Positions 1 through 10,744 of a stretch of 64,000 bases of DNA are shown here, in pieces; positions within the stretch are counted from its first letter, which is position 1, and every line of letters starts with the position of its first letter. The notes beneath the pieces are model-generated. The model searched no databases. It saw only the letters and a list, made by a program, of their open reading frames with translations, and was not told where the DNA came from. This stretch comes from Mesostigma viride (lineage: Eukaryota; Streptophyta; Mesostigmatophyceae; Mesostigmatales; Mesostigmataceae): the NCBI GenBank assembly GCA_009746045.1, contig RPFO01000156.1:5073091-5137090 (forward strand), written 5' to 3'. The position numbers were made by a program, and so were the translations under genes.

Positions 1-112
1 GTTGTAGATTGATTAGACCGGTAGGACTGTTTGCATCCATCCATCCATCGGGGTTAATGCTCCGTGACTCGGACCCAACGGGAGCACGAGTCTAATTAAT
101 TAATTAATTAAT
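1..112 (+). mobile_element. 3' end of a family C LINE
   Basis: The stretch matches the 3' end of the family C LINE at 34,790-34,894: a short run of CATC units, a GCTCC...GGGAGCACGAG hairpin and a (TTAA)n tail. The element body lies outside the window. It is followed at 113-142 by a scrap resembling the post-RT part of a LINE ORF (compare 33,470-33,500). Confidence 0.7.
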
Positions 113-142
113 GGCGCCGAGGCATGGACGCTCACGGACAAG

Positions 143-515
143 ATTAATTAATTAATTAAACTCGTGCGCACCAGCATGCTCCCGTTGGGGAGTCGCGGAG
201 CACCGAAGTGCTTTGAATCCCTGCATGTGCACAACAGGAAGAAAGGGCAGAGACCCCCTTTCTCCTTCATGCCAGAGGCATGCCACAGCGGCAATCGGAC
301 ACACCATAGACGATCCGGCAAGTGCTGCACATGGGTGCAATAAGACCCATGTGAGCATATCATCAATAACAAGTAGCGCGGGCAAGTAAGCTGATCATAG
401 CCAGGACGTAGCATGGCTGTACAAGGGCTAAGCTGAGGCTATGGCTGGTTGCACATGTACCGTGTGTTAGCGGTGCACGTGACTAGGTATGGTGGCACAG
501 CTAGGCAAAGATGGC
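143..515 (-). mobile_element. Family A retroposon, 3' end only, antisense
   Basis: Read on the minus strand this is the last ~370 bases of family A: 3' UTR, hairpin (GTGCTCC/GGAGCAC stem) and (TTAA)n tail at its low-coordinate end. It matches 54,502-54,900. LINE ORF scraps on both sides (113-142 and about 516-555) look like one reverse-transcriptase ORF fragment split by this insertion, but no clean target-site duplication was found. Confidence 0.65.
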
Positions 516-555
516 CGCCCGGCCGGACGGCACGGTTTACAAAATGCTCCGACAG

Positions 556-856
556 TAAGTAAGTAAGTACTTGCGTGTCATGCGCAAAGGCATGCCACGG
601 AGTACTATGCTAATCTCATTAGAAAAATAATTACACAAAAGTTTAAACAAATATCGTCTGCATCATCCCCCAACCGTTAAGTGCTCACTAGATGGGGATG
701 TAATCCTTATCCGAGCTGTCCTCTACTGTAATGGCAGACGAGGCGGTAGTGCTCCGACAGGTCCTGAATATAGGGTTTTCCACACATATATATCGTTTTC
801 TTTTTTCTTTTTCCCTTTCTAATGTATACTCCTTACCTTTTCTTTTAGCCCCTTCG
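556..856. other. Unassigned, with short LINE and repeat J scraps
   Basis: No gene is seen. A GTAAG-type short repeat lies near 555-570. A scrap at 748-781 resembles a LINE ORF (GTGCTCCGACAGGTCCTGAA, compare 33,533-33,552). From about 782 the sequence matches the pyrimidine-rich part of repeat J (minus-strand copy near 59,790-59,860). Confidence 0.4.
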
Positions 857-1017
857 TGTATCAAGGAGACAACCAGCGCAGGCCAGAAATCGGGAGAATC
901 CGGACCATGGTAGGTCGAGCCTGCCGTTATCTTGTCTGCGTGTTCGAGTCGTTGAGGATGATGAATATGAATGGTCATGGAAATGTGTAGCCCTGTGCAT
1001 TGAAATTATACCTACCC
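857..1017 (+). repeat. Dispersed repeat F (SINE-like), copy 1
   Basis: This ~150-bp unit begins TCAAGGAGACAACCAGCGCA and ends near a GGAAATGTGTAGCC motif. It recurs inverted at 9,770-9,896, 14,248-14,394 and 24,371-24,514. It contains GTTCGAGTC at about 943-951, which fits a pol III B-box core (GTTCGANNC), so a tRNA-derived SINE is possible. A convincing A box was not found. Confidence 0.5.
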
Positions 1018-1020
1018 TTT

Positions 1021-3160
1021 TAGGAGTTTCAACGAGCCACGAGCCACGAGGTAGCCATGGCTGACGGTGGAGCTCATAACTTTCACGTTTGGGTGCACCA
1101 AATTCGGCCGTGAATATCACAATCGCTTCATCTTTCTAAGACGCACATGCTGATATAACTTTCCCAAGCTAAATATTACGCAATATATGGCGAGCAAACG
1201 CTCCTCCGCGCAACGCAGCCTGGCGGCTGCGTTCGGCCCTGAAAATACGTCTGCAGCTCCGGCTGCAGCTTCGCCCACCGGCCCAGAAGGCAGCGGCGCC
1301 ACTAGCCAAGCTCTAGTGGTCGCCCAGCCCGGCCCCCCGGGCTCACCTCGCCCGCAGCGTCGCCTGAGCCCAAGCGCAGTCGCACTGCCGAGCTGAGCTG
1401 GGAAGAGCTCGACTTAATTTGACGCCAGCCAGCCCGGCTTTTTTGACAGGTTCAACGAAGATCGCATCCTGGCCTGCCTGTTTTTTGGATCGCACGCCTC
1501 GCTTCTTGAACTGTGCAGGCAGCTCTTCATCCAGGGTCGCCTCTTCGATGCTTTCCAGAGGCGCACCTACACTTTCGACCCCCATATATCCCCAGACTCC
1601 GCCGCCCCCACCTACAGCAATACGCCCTCTTTTCCCTCCTTGGACGCTCCCTCGAGGAGCTTTGGCCCCCCATGCCCCTCACCAGGTCACCTTAACCACA
1701 TCCTCCATCCTTATAAGGAGGTCCTCGAGCAGCACGTGGCCCCCATCGCTGCAGACGTGGCGGCCACTGTGGGCGGCACGCTGAATGCCGAGCCCCCCCT
1801 CCTCTCCGGCCACCATCTCCACCGCCACCTCCACCCTCCTCGCCTCCTCCACCGCCACCACCCCCTCCTCCGCCGCCATCACCGCCCAGCTCCGCGACAT
1901 CGACTAGCGCCTCATGAGGACAATGCCATCGCCATATCAAGGTCCTGCAAAACACCGCAGGCCTCACCGCCCAGGCGGTGAAGGACATTGCCGCCAAGCC
2001 AGCCCTGGCTGGCCCGGCTGGCGATGCTCCTCCCACCCAGACCTGGGCGGACATGCTAGTAAGCAACACACCACCTCCACCACCTCCGCCGTTCACGGCA
2101 GCACAGCTCCAGCAGCAGAAGCTCGACCTCCGCGATGAGACCGAGCTCGTCAAGCGCAGCCTTAACGCCATACTCAAGAACTTCGACATGGAGGAAGGTA
2201 AGAATTCCGAGAAGCTTGCACGTGCGTTTGAGAGCAAAATCCTTGATCGCATGGGCCTTCTTGGTGAGATTAAAATCAGGTCGCCCACCGCCTTCCCCGC
2301 GCGCGGGGTAAGGCAGGGGCGCCCCCGTTTCTTCTGATCTTTATAAGAGCCTGGCAGGGGACAAGATTTCGTTTCTCAGCCGACGCCGCAAGCGGCTCGA
2401 TCGAGAACACTCCCTTCAGGTGCCGTGGACGACGACATGACCCTGGCGCAGCAACAACAGCGACGGGAGCTATGGCCGACCTACCTCCAGCTCCGGCAGA
2501 CCAAGGCGGGACAGCCGGTGTACTGGAAGGGGGCGGCCATCTACGTCGGCCACAAGGCCTGGCACGCGACCCCAGCCGGCGGCAACCACCGCGCGGCCCT
2601 GGCCGCGACTCTTCTGGGCTTCTGGGCTTCTGGGCTTCTAGTGGGCTTCTAGTGGGCTTCTGGGCTTCTGGGCAGCGACCCAAGACGCCCCAGCTTAGGG
2701 TCCGAATACAGCAGTAGTAGTGTAGAATAGTTAGACAGTGGCCTTGTACATGCACGCCTACTACAGGCACTATACCAGCTGATCGCTTATGAACATTAAT
2801 TAGTCATGTACATGTGTGCCCATGACGCGCCACACACCAGATGATGCCTAGCTTTATAATATTTGGTTATGTACTGTGCCTGGGCAGAGTCTGAGCCACT
2901 CTCTGCTGAGAAGCCATGCCTTAGCTTTTGTACATAGCCATGACAATCTTCCCTCCCCATGACAGGCTCCCCTAATAGCTGGGTTGAGCTTGATAGATCG
3001 TGGGGGTGCAGGTGCCCTGGTGCACCTCGAGCAAGTGTCGTTTACATTCCCACCCTTGCAGGAAGTAGCTTAGAATTATTAAAAGCCATATGCCCCTTCT
3101 CTGGGATATGTGCTACATTTACTCCCAACGGAATTATGTTCCTAATTAATTAATTTAATT
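1021..3160 (+). mobile_element. Family D ORF1-only retroposon, copy 1
   Basis: A 5' leader holding GGCTGACGGTGGAG and TTTCTAAGACGCAC precedes an ORF1 and a ~450-bp 3' UTR. The UTR ends in ATATGTGCTACAT, the TCC-CAAC-GGA hairpin (3,122-3,133) and an AATTAATT tail. No endonuclease or reverse transcriptase lies between ORF1 and the tail. Both ends match other D copies (18,661-20,630 minus), so the lack of ORF2 is a family trait and not a local deletion. Confidence 0.65.
1187..2650 (+). pseudogene. Family D ORF1 (RNA-binding ORF1p-like), broken
   Basis: The start at 1,187 (MASKRSSAQRSLAAAFG) is shared with copies starting at 20,464 and 26,910 on the minus strand. The reading frame is broken several times. 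An Ala/Pro-rich N-terminal part is followed by a Pro-rich linker and a helical, charged stretch around 2,110-2,210 (QLQQQKLDLRDETELVKRSL). An RRM-like strand follows around 2,280. The C-terminal domain is at 2,430-2,590, with LAQQQQRRELWPTYLQLRQ then VYWKGAAIYVG. That final pattern is the C-terminal domain of L1-type ORF1 proteins. The protein would bind element RNA in the retrotransposition particle. This copy cannot make it whole. Confidence 0.55.
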
Positions 3161-3164
3161 ATAG

Positions 3165-5301
3165 GAACAGGCAGACGCTCAGCAGATGGTCAAGGATCTG
3201 CGCAGCTGCCAGCAGAAGCACGACGGCAAGGGGGCCTGGTTCTGGTACTTGTAAGCGCCTCGGGCACCCGGACGGCCTCGGCCGGCCCCACCGCCACGAT
3301 GTTCCCGGCGCACCGGCCAAGCGGCTTCGTACCTGGGCCACGGCCACTGCCGAGGTCATGGGGACAGCTGCGCCGCCCCCGCCCCTGCCCCCAGCCGCCG
3401 CCGCCCGCCCGGCTGCCCTGGTCGGCGGCCCTGGCTGCCGGGCTCCTGGCCCCGCCCAGGTCAGCGGCTGACTACCTAGTCCCCCCACTGATCGGCCCGC
3501 TTGGCGACCCGTCAGGCATGCCTCCTTTCACCTTCCGCGAGGTCACAGATCGAGGCGGTCCAGCGTCTGCGTTACGACGCCGCCACCGGCTCCGACGAGA
3601 TTCCGGCCGCGGTACTGTGACACTTGCAGCCGAGTTCGAGGACACTGGTGTCATGCTGCTCCGTTCCGGGATATCTGCAACCGCATTCTGCTGTCGTCGC
3701 ATGCAACCGCCCCCAGCGGCCTGGCAACACAGTTTTCGCACGATGCTGTACAAGAACAAGGCCGGTCGCCAGCCGACCCCGGTAACTACAGACAGATGGG
3801 TGTGCATCCAAAGTGCCCCCCTCAAGCTAATCTCATGCAGCTCATCCTGAACCGCCTGCGCACGGCCCTGGACGGCCACCTCAGCGAGACTCAGCACGGC
3901 TTCCGTTCAGGTTGCAACACAGTACTGTACAGGCGCTCTTCGCTACTCGCCGCCTTGTGGAAGAACTGCAACGCCTTCAGCCTGGTGAGTCCCCTCTGCA
4001 CCTTGTGCTGGTGGACTTGATCAAAGCCTTCGATTCGGTTTTCTGGCCTGCGCTATGGGACATCCTCGCTCTGTTCCGGATCCCCCGCCCCCTTATTGCT
4101 GTCATCCGCAACCTGTATGAAGGGTCCACCACTTCGGTGCGCACTTCCTACGGGACCACGCAACCATGCCCTGCACATGTACAGAAGGGTGTGCATGTGG
4201 CAGGGCTGCGTGCTGTCGCCCTACCTTTTCATTATTGTGGTCGAATACGTAATGATAATTTCAGGCGCGCAAGCGATTTGCCCGCATCGTGCATGGGTAT
4301 ATAGGGAACCAGGGGTGCAGGTCGAAAACCGTTTCTGGCATGGCGGGGCGGAAACGGAGATTCGGCTGGGCGCTGGCGGACATCATCTATGCAGACGACA
4401 CCACCCTCTTCGAGCACACTGAGCACGTGCAGACGTGGCTTGACTGCCTGGCTATAGCTATCGAGGCCCGCGCAGTGGGGCTTGAGGTCAGCAAGAAGAC
4501 AGAGGCTCTGGCGATTGGGCTCGATCACTCAGCCACCGCCCGCCCTCTTTCTCCTTGATGGCTCACAAGTCCCGGTCTGTATCCGGGGACCCCGTCATGC
4601 AATTAGTTGCTGGCCGGTATAGCTTACTCCCCAGCTGCGAGGCTGATGTGGACCACCACATCTCCCTCGCCTGGCACGCTTTACGCCAATACCGGGCCCT
4701 GTGGCGCAAGCCCCTGGGCAAGATAGAGAAACAGGACCTGTTCCAGGTCCTCGTCCTCGATCCCTGTTCTTACGTACGGGACCGAGACGTGGACCCTCAC
4801 CGCCGACCTGGCCCGCAAGCTGGACGGCGCGACCGGTCACCAACATGCTGCGCTCCATTTTCCGAGTATAGGCTATGCAGCTCATGTTCAGCAATGTGAG
4901 GACCTGCATATGTACCTCGGCATGCCATATATCACTAGCACCATTAACTGGTTAAGCAGCGGCGCCTGCAGCTATAGTAGGGCACTTAGCTCGCAGGCAA
5001 CCAGGTAGACACCTCACGTGGCCCAGGGCTCCGCGGGGCTGCGCCCATGCAGCTCAGCCTGGCCGGCACCTCCTTACGTGGGCCGGGCCCAGCCAATGCA
5101 TGCTCGCCGCCGCAAGGCCCGCACCTTCAAAGAACAGCTCATGCAGTCGCAGACATGGGAGGGCTAGGTCTCTCCGTGATTTGGAACAAGATGATGGACA
5201 AGGCCAAGTGGGCCCAGGTTATAGAGGACAACGAACCCCCTCCCGTGGGGAAGCGCCCGCGTGCGCAAACATACGGGAGGCACGCCAGACAGGTCCCCTA
5301 G
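3165..5301 (+). pseudogene. Family C ORF2, reverse transcriptase, degenerate
   Basis: Frames shift repeatedly, but RT landmarks remain in order. SAADYLVPP is near 3,464. RT motif A is VDLIKAFDSVF at about 4,010. Motif B is WQGCVLSPYLFIIVVEYV, across two frames near 4,200. Motif C is IIYADDTTLF at about 4,385-4,415. The post-RT region (LAWHALRQYRALWRKPLGKIEKQDLF, then a WTLTADLARKLDG-like stretch) matches 34,100-34,707. The enzyme would prime cDNA synthesis at nicked chromosomal DNA. This copy is dead. The endonuclease part is absent. Confidence 0.75.
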
Positions 5302-5392
5302 GGTAGAGAGCTTAGACTAGTTGTTGTGGATAGATGTTTGTAGATAGATGTTTTAGATATCTATATAGGACAGGTAGATCGACTATTTGCAC

Positions 5393-6676
5393 CCATCCAT
5401 CCATCCATCCATCCATCCATCCATCCATCCATCCATCCATCCATCCATCCATCCATCCATCCATCCATCCATCCATCCATCCATCCATCCATCCATCCAT
5501 CCATCCATCCATCCATCCATCCATCCATCCATCCATCCATCCATCCATCCATCCATCCATCCATCCATCCATCCATCCATCCATCCATCCATCCATCCAT
5601 CCATCCATCCATCCATCCATCCATCCCGTCCATCCATCCATCCATCCATCCATCCATCCATCCATCCATCCATCCATCCATCCATCCATCCATCCATCCA
5701 TCCATCCATCCATCCATCCATCCATCCATCCATCCATCCATCCATCCATCCATCCATCCATCCATCCATCCATCCATCCATGCATCCATCCATCCATCCA
5801 TCCATCCATCCATCCGGCCATCCATCCATCCATCCATCCATCCATCCATCCATCCATCCATCCATCCATCCATCCATCCATCCATCCATCCATCCATCCA
5901 TCCATCCATCCATCCATCCATCCATCCATCCATCCATCCATCCATCCATCCATCCATCCATCCATCCATCCATCCATCCATCCATCCATCCATCCATCCA
6001 TCCATCCATCCATCCATCCATCCATCCATCCATCCATCCATCCATCCATCCATCCATCCATCCATCCATCCATCCATCCATCCATCCATCCATCCATCCA
6101 TCCATCCATCCATCCATCCATCCATCCATCCATCCATCCATCCATCCATCCATCCATGCATCCATCCATCCATCCATCCATCCATCCATCCATCCATCCA
6201 TCCATCCATCCATCCATCCATCCATCCATCCATCCATCCATCCATCCATCCATCCATCCATCCATCCATCCATCCATCCATCCATCCATCCATCCATCCA
6301 TCCATCCATCCATCCATCCATCCATCCATCCATCCATCCATCCATCCATCCATCCATCCATCCATCCATCCATCCATCCATCCATCCATCCATCCATCCA
6401 TCCGTCCGTCCGTCCATCCATCCATCCATCCATCCATCCATCCATCCATCCATCCATCCATCCATCCATCCATCCATCCATCCATCCATCCATCCATCCA
6501 TCCATCCATCCATCCATCCATCCATCCATCCATCCATCCATCCATCCATCCATCCATCCATCCATCCATCCATCCATCCATCCATCCATCCGGCCATCCA
6601 TCCATCCATCCATCCATCCATCCATCCATCCATCCATCCATCCATCCATCCATCCATCCATCCATCCATCCATCCA
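5393..6676. repeat. (CATC)n giant tetranucleotide array
   Basis: About 320 CATC units run almost pure for 1.28 kb. Interruptions include CCGT near 5,627, TGCATCC near 5,779 and 6,156, CGGCC near 5,815 and 6,590, and three CCGT units near 6,402-6,414. The long open frames through it on both strands are artefacts of a 4-bp unit that contains no stop. It lies inside the 3' UTR of a family C LINE, where other copies carry only three or four CATC units. Confidence 0.98.
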
Positions 6677-6760
6677 GGTTAACTAATGCTCCGTGATGGA
6701 CTCCCCAACGCGGGAGCATGAGTCTAATTAATTTTATTAGTTAATTCATTAATTCATTCA

Positions 6761-6849
6761 ATTGAAATTATGGCTGGCTTGCGTGTAGAACGCCCTAGAT
6801 GCATGACCTAGACGGTGGGGCCGGAAACCTGAGCTTGCTTGATCAGGGC
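6761..6849 (+). repeat. Repeat G, left part, split by family A copy 1
   Basis: The sequence TGGCTGGCTT...GGTGGGGCCGGAAAC...GCTTGCTTGATCAGGGC matches the uninterrupted repeat at 23,475-23,560 and its continuation at 8,576 onward. It serves as the insertion target of family A copy 1. Confidence 0.6.
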
Positions 6850-8155
6850 CGACAGGCTTACCCGCCAAACCCTCGCCAAGCGCCTCGCCTGAACCCAAGA
6901 AACCATGCCACGATCGCCACAAATGGAGCCAATACTTGCCCGGCGACGGAATGTTCTCCCTCGTCGAGTGGCAGAGACTGTCGCCGCAGGAATGCGTCGA
7001 GGTTCTCGAGTTCCTCGTACAGGAACGGAAGCTCTTCGTGACCCAGAAGGGGGGGGCGGCTAGATCGACTACCGCGACACGTCCTGGCTCTACACCTTTG
7101 ACGAACCAAGCCAACGCCTGTTTATCTTGACCAGCCACTACCAGCGCAGCTGCGGCGACATCACCAGAGCGATCAACGCCAGCCTCGCACGTACAGCCGG
7201 CTGCCCCATCGGCTCCCTCCCTCTGCAAGGATGACATCCGCGCAGTGCTGGAGGAGCACGTGACCTGGCCGCTGGCCGAGAAGCTGACATCGCTGAACAC
7301 CACGCTCAACACGGTGGAAGCCCGGGTCTCCAACGTGGAAACCAAGGTCGTCCACAAGCTACAACCCCAGTTCACGGCACTACACACCGCGGCGCAGGCT
7401 TCGGAAACGCATGCTGCACTTGTCTCTCGCCTTAACCATGCAGGTGGAGGGCAAGTGTGGCGTGCTCCTGAAGAAGCTTAAGGCCATCACCGCCCACACC
7501 GAGGCCCTGGCCACACAGGTCCCCAAGATAGCGGAGCAGACGGCCACCATTGCATCCCAGCCACCCCGGCAGGATGCTGGCGACCTCCCGCCGCTCTCCT
7601 ACGCGCGGACCTGCTGCGGTCAGCGACCGCCTCCACCACCGACGCCATCGCCACGAAGCTCCAGGAGCTGGAGGACCACCGCCAGGCCCAGCAACGGGAG
7701 GTCACCGACCGCGCTCGCTGCGAGTGCCGAGTGGTGCTACGTCGCTTCCCCCAGAAGCCAGGTGAGACGTCAACCTGACTCTTGCTGACGAGCTCAAGAA
7801 CCAGCTTCTTACCCTCATGGGCCTGGTAGGTGAGGTAGAACTGCGTGGGTGCCACCGCCTTCCCCACGTACTCACGGGACAAGGCGGCTCCCCCACCAGT
7901 CCTGCTCACCTTCCCCTCCCCTGAGGATAAGCAGCGGTTCCTCTCTCGTCGCAAGCGGTTGCATGACCTCACCTGGACGCTGGATGACGACCTCACCCCC
8001 GCTCAGCAACATGCAGGCACAGGTCGCTGCTGCAGCGACGCGACCTGTGGCCGGAATACCTCCGCCATAAGCAGGACCCCCAGAAGCCCAAGGTGTACTG
8101 GAGGGGCGGGGACCTGATGATCAACCACAAGATGTGGACGCCCCCAGCGGGCTAG
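6850..8155 (+). pseudogene. Family A ORF1, broken copy
   Basis: This corresponds to residues from about 47 to the end of the intact ORF1 at 54,919-56,292. The frame breaks at a run of G near 7,049-7,056, at an extra CATG near 7,437, and at further small indels. The coiled-coil segment (about 7,230-7,560), the RRM-like part (about 7,730-7,960) and the C-terminal VYWRGGDLMINHKMW-type end (8,095-8,155) are still recognisable. Confidence 0.75.
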
Positions 8156-8575
8156 AATAGCAATAGCCCTAGCTTGTACCCTTTGGCGTCACTGCCGCTA
8201 AGGCAGCCATGCCTAGAATGTTGCCTAGCTGTGCCAACACACCTAGTCACGTGCCGCCAACGCACGGTACACAACCAGCCATAGCCTTAGCCTAGTCCTA
8301 GTACAGCCATGCTACGCCCTGGCTATGTTCAGATTACTTGCCCACGCTCCTTGCTATGATATGCTCACATGGGTCTTATTGCACCCACAGTTTGCCGGAT
8401 CGTTAGCCTGTCCTTTTAGCTAGCCGCGCCCGATTGCAGCTGTGGCATGCCTTTGGCATGAAGGAGACTGGGGGTCTCTGCCCTTTCTCCTGTAGTGCAC
8501 ACACAGGGATTAAAAGCACTTCGGTGCTCCGTGACTCCCCAACGGGAGCACGAGTTTAATTAATTAATTAATTAA
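6850..8575 (+). mobile_element. Family A ORF1-only retroposon, copy 1, 5'-truncated
   Basis: The copy is bounded by an 11-bp target-site duplication, TTGATCAGGGC, at 6,839-6,849 and 8,576-8,586 (the leading TT may belong to the tail). The intact empty site exists in the related repeat at 23,545-23,556. The insertion starts inside ORF1 and ends with the CTCCC-CAAC-GGGAG hairpin (8,535-8,548) and a (TTAA)n tail, as expected of target-primed reverse transcription with 5' truncation. Confidence 0.85.
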
Positions 8576-8927
8576 TTGATCAGGGCATGTGTTTCGAGCC
8601 TAACTGGCAGGGAGTGGCTAGTGGTGAGCACCATGGCTGCGATCGCTCTCCCACCATATACGAGGAAATACCCGCAAATGGAAAACCACTGTTCTAACTA
8701 GTAAGTCATTACGTTAGCCATGCCATGATTCCAAACGTCCAAGAACAGCACACTGTGCAAAGGCAAAAATCCTTCGTGTACATATGTGTGTATGCGTTCC
8801 CTCTTTTCCTACTTAGTTTTGGTTGCATGTTTTTGGTGGTGGTGGTGGTGGTGGTGGTGGTGGTGGTGGTGGTGGTGGTGGTGGTGGTGGTGGTGGTGGT
8901 GGTGGTGGTGGTGGTGGTGGTGGTGGT

Positions 8928-8976
<49 letters not shown>

Positions 8977-9720
8977 GTGGTGGTGGTGGTGGTGGTGGTG
9001 GTGGTGGTGGTGGTGGTGGTGGTGGTGGTGGTGGTGGTGGTGGTGGTGGTGGTGGTGGTGGTGGTGGTGGTGGTGGTGGTGGTGGTGGTGGTGGTGGTGG
9101 TGGTGGTGGTGGTGGTGGTGGTGGTGGTGGTGGTGGTGGTGGTGGTGGTGGTGGTGGTGGTGGTGGTGGTGGTGGTGGTGGTGGTGGTGGTGGTGGTGGT
9201 GGTGGTGGTGGTGGTGGTGGTGGTGGTGGTGGTGGTGGTGGTGGTGGTGGTGGTGGTGGTGGTGGTGGTGGTGGTGGTGGTGGTGGTGGTGGTGGTGGTG
9301 GTGGTGGTGGTGGTGGTGGTGGTGGTGGTGGTGGTGGTGGTGGTGGTGGTGGTGGTGGTGGTGGTGGTGGTGGTGGTGGTGGTGGTGGTGGTGGTGGTGG
9401 TGGTGGTGGTGGTGGTGGTGGTGGTGGTGGTGGTGGTGGTGGTGGTGGTGGTGGTGGTGCATGGTGTGTGTGTGTGACACACTGTCTGACAGACGTACAG
9501 TGTGTGTGTGTGTGTGTTTTCCCTATCAACCTTTCTTGTTACCCTCTGTCTCTCTCCATGCAGGTCTTCCTAGTGATAGCCACGCGGCTCCCGCGGCATT
9601 CGCGTCTTTCCTCTCAGACAACTACCCTAGTCCTTCCACGGCATTGGATCGCCATGCGTCCAGGCAGAGTTGCACGTCTCACTTCACATAGGTCATTAGA
9701 GTCTAGTTTGTATAAATAAG
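8576..9720 (+). repeat. Repeats G and J carrying a giant (GGT)n array
   Basis: From 8,576 repeat G continues (GATCAGGGC...CGAGGAAATACCCGC, compare 23,546-23,650). It runs into repeat J, whose flanks on both sides of the (GGT)n array match the minus-strand copy at 59,530-59,800. The J flank after the array, ACCCTCTGTCTCTCTCC...GTCCTTCCACGGC, is shared. The sequence ends near a TAATTAATT-rich stretch at 9,735. No coding function is supported. Confidence 0.55.
8835..9459. repeat. (GGT)n array with an inner (GGC)13 block
   Basis: About 208 triplets of GGT are interrupted once, at about 8,934-8,973, by 13 GGC triplets. It encodes homopolymers in every frame (Gly, Val, Trp; Thr, His, Pro on the other strand), which are artefacts. 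The plus strand is G-rich and could form G-quadruplex structure. Confidence 0.98.
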
Positions 9721-9767
9721 GGTATGCCTCACATTAGTTAATAATTAATTAATTAGTTAACATAACT

Positions 9768-9900
9768 CTACACATTTCCATCTCGATTCATATTCATCAT
9801 CCTGAACAACTCAAAAACGCGGACAATATAACGCAGGCTCGAGCTACCATGGTCCGGATTCTCCCGATTTCTGGCCTGTGCTGGTTGTCTCCTTGACCGA
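9768..9900 (-). repeat. Dispersed repeat F, copy 2
   Basis: This is the reverse complement of the F unit at 857-1,017, including GGTTGTCTCCTTGA at 9,883-9,896 and the GCTCGAGCTACCATGG core. Confidence 0.55.
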
Positions 9901-9935
9901 TACCTCCGTCGGAGTATATAGGTAGCACATGTCCC

Positions 9936-10507
9936 TAAGTCCCGACCTACCTCCAGCTCCGGCATGCAGACCAAGGCCGAACAGCCGGTGTACTGCATGG
10001 AAGGGGGCGGCCATCTACGTCGGCCACAAGCCCTGGCTCGCGACCCCCGCGACCACCATGGCCCCAGCGGCTCCAGACGCCCCAGCTTAGGGTCCGAATA
10101 CAGCAGTATTAGTGTAGAATATAGTTAGACAGTGGCCTTGTACATGCACGCCTACTAGAGGCACTATACCAGCTGACTCATGAACACTAAGTTAATTAGT
10201 CATGTACATGTGTGCCCATGACGCGCCACACACCAGATGATGCCTAGCTTTATTATTTAGTTATGCTGTGCCTACGCAGAGAGCTACTCTCTGCTGAGAA
10301 GCCATGCCCTAGCTTTGTATAGTAGGCATGCTGATCTTCCACGTACCCATGACGGGCCCCCCTTACTAGTTGGGCTGGGCTCTGATAGATCACGGTGGTG
10401 CAGGTGCCCTTCAATGGTGCACCTAGACGGTAGGTGGCAGTATACATTCCCCCACCTGCAGGAAGTAGCCAAGAGTGTATTAAAAGCCAAGGCAAGAGTG
10501 TATTAAT
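9936..10507 (+). mobile_element. Family D retroposon, 5'-truncated 3' part
   Basis: It starts in the C-terminal domain of ORF1 (CGACCTACCTCCAGCTCCGG) and continues through the D 3' UTR (GATGCCTAGCTTTAT, GCTACTCTCTGCTGAGAAGCC). It parallels 2,480-3,080. It is cut near 10,507, where an inverted D tail begins. Confidence 0.65.
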
Positions 10508-10735
10508 ATTAATTAGGAACATAACTCCGTTGGTAGTATATGTAGCACATAGCCCTTGAGAAGAGGCATATGGCCTAAATAATACATTCTAAGCTACTTC
10601 CTGCAAGGGTGGGAATGTAAACAGCACTTGCTCTAGGTGCACTAGGGCACCTGCACCACCCAGAGTCTCGGGCAACTCCCAGCTAAGGGGAGCCCGTCGA
10701 TCATAGGTGAGGAAGATCATTGTATAGCTATATAA
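10508..10735 (-). mobile_element. Family D 3' tail, antisense
   Basis: Read on the minus strand it ends in ATATGTGCTACAT-like sequence, the CCAACGGAG hairpin core and AATTAATATTAA. It sits head-to-tail against the plus-strand D piece, giving a D/inverted-D junction. Either a second insertion into the tail or a rearrangement could explain it. Confidence 0.6.
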
Positions 10736-10744
10736 ACTATATAT

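Larger units (their letters stand above)
3165..6760 (+). mobile_element. Family C LINE, 5'-truncated, with expanded 3' UTR
   Basis: The copy begins inside ORF2, directly after the AATTAATT tail of D copy 1. It runs through a degenerate RT ORF to a stop at 5,299-5,301, a 3' UTR containing a giant (CATC)n array, and the C-type hairpin and TAATTAATT tail at 6,677-6,760. The same 3' UTR without expansion is at 34,708-34,894. Elements of this type are RTE-like, judged from the RT C-terminal region and a tail of short repeats in place of poly(A). Confidence 0.7.

Noticed and set aside
5312-6719. Five open frames of 428-453 codons on both strands
   Set aside because: They are translations of the (CATC)n array, whose unit contains no stop in any frame.
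8709-9719. Homopolymer 'proteins' of Gly, Val, Trp, His, Pro and Thr
   Set aside because: They are artefacts of the (GGT)n array. No start context or conserved flank supports them.
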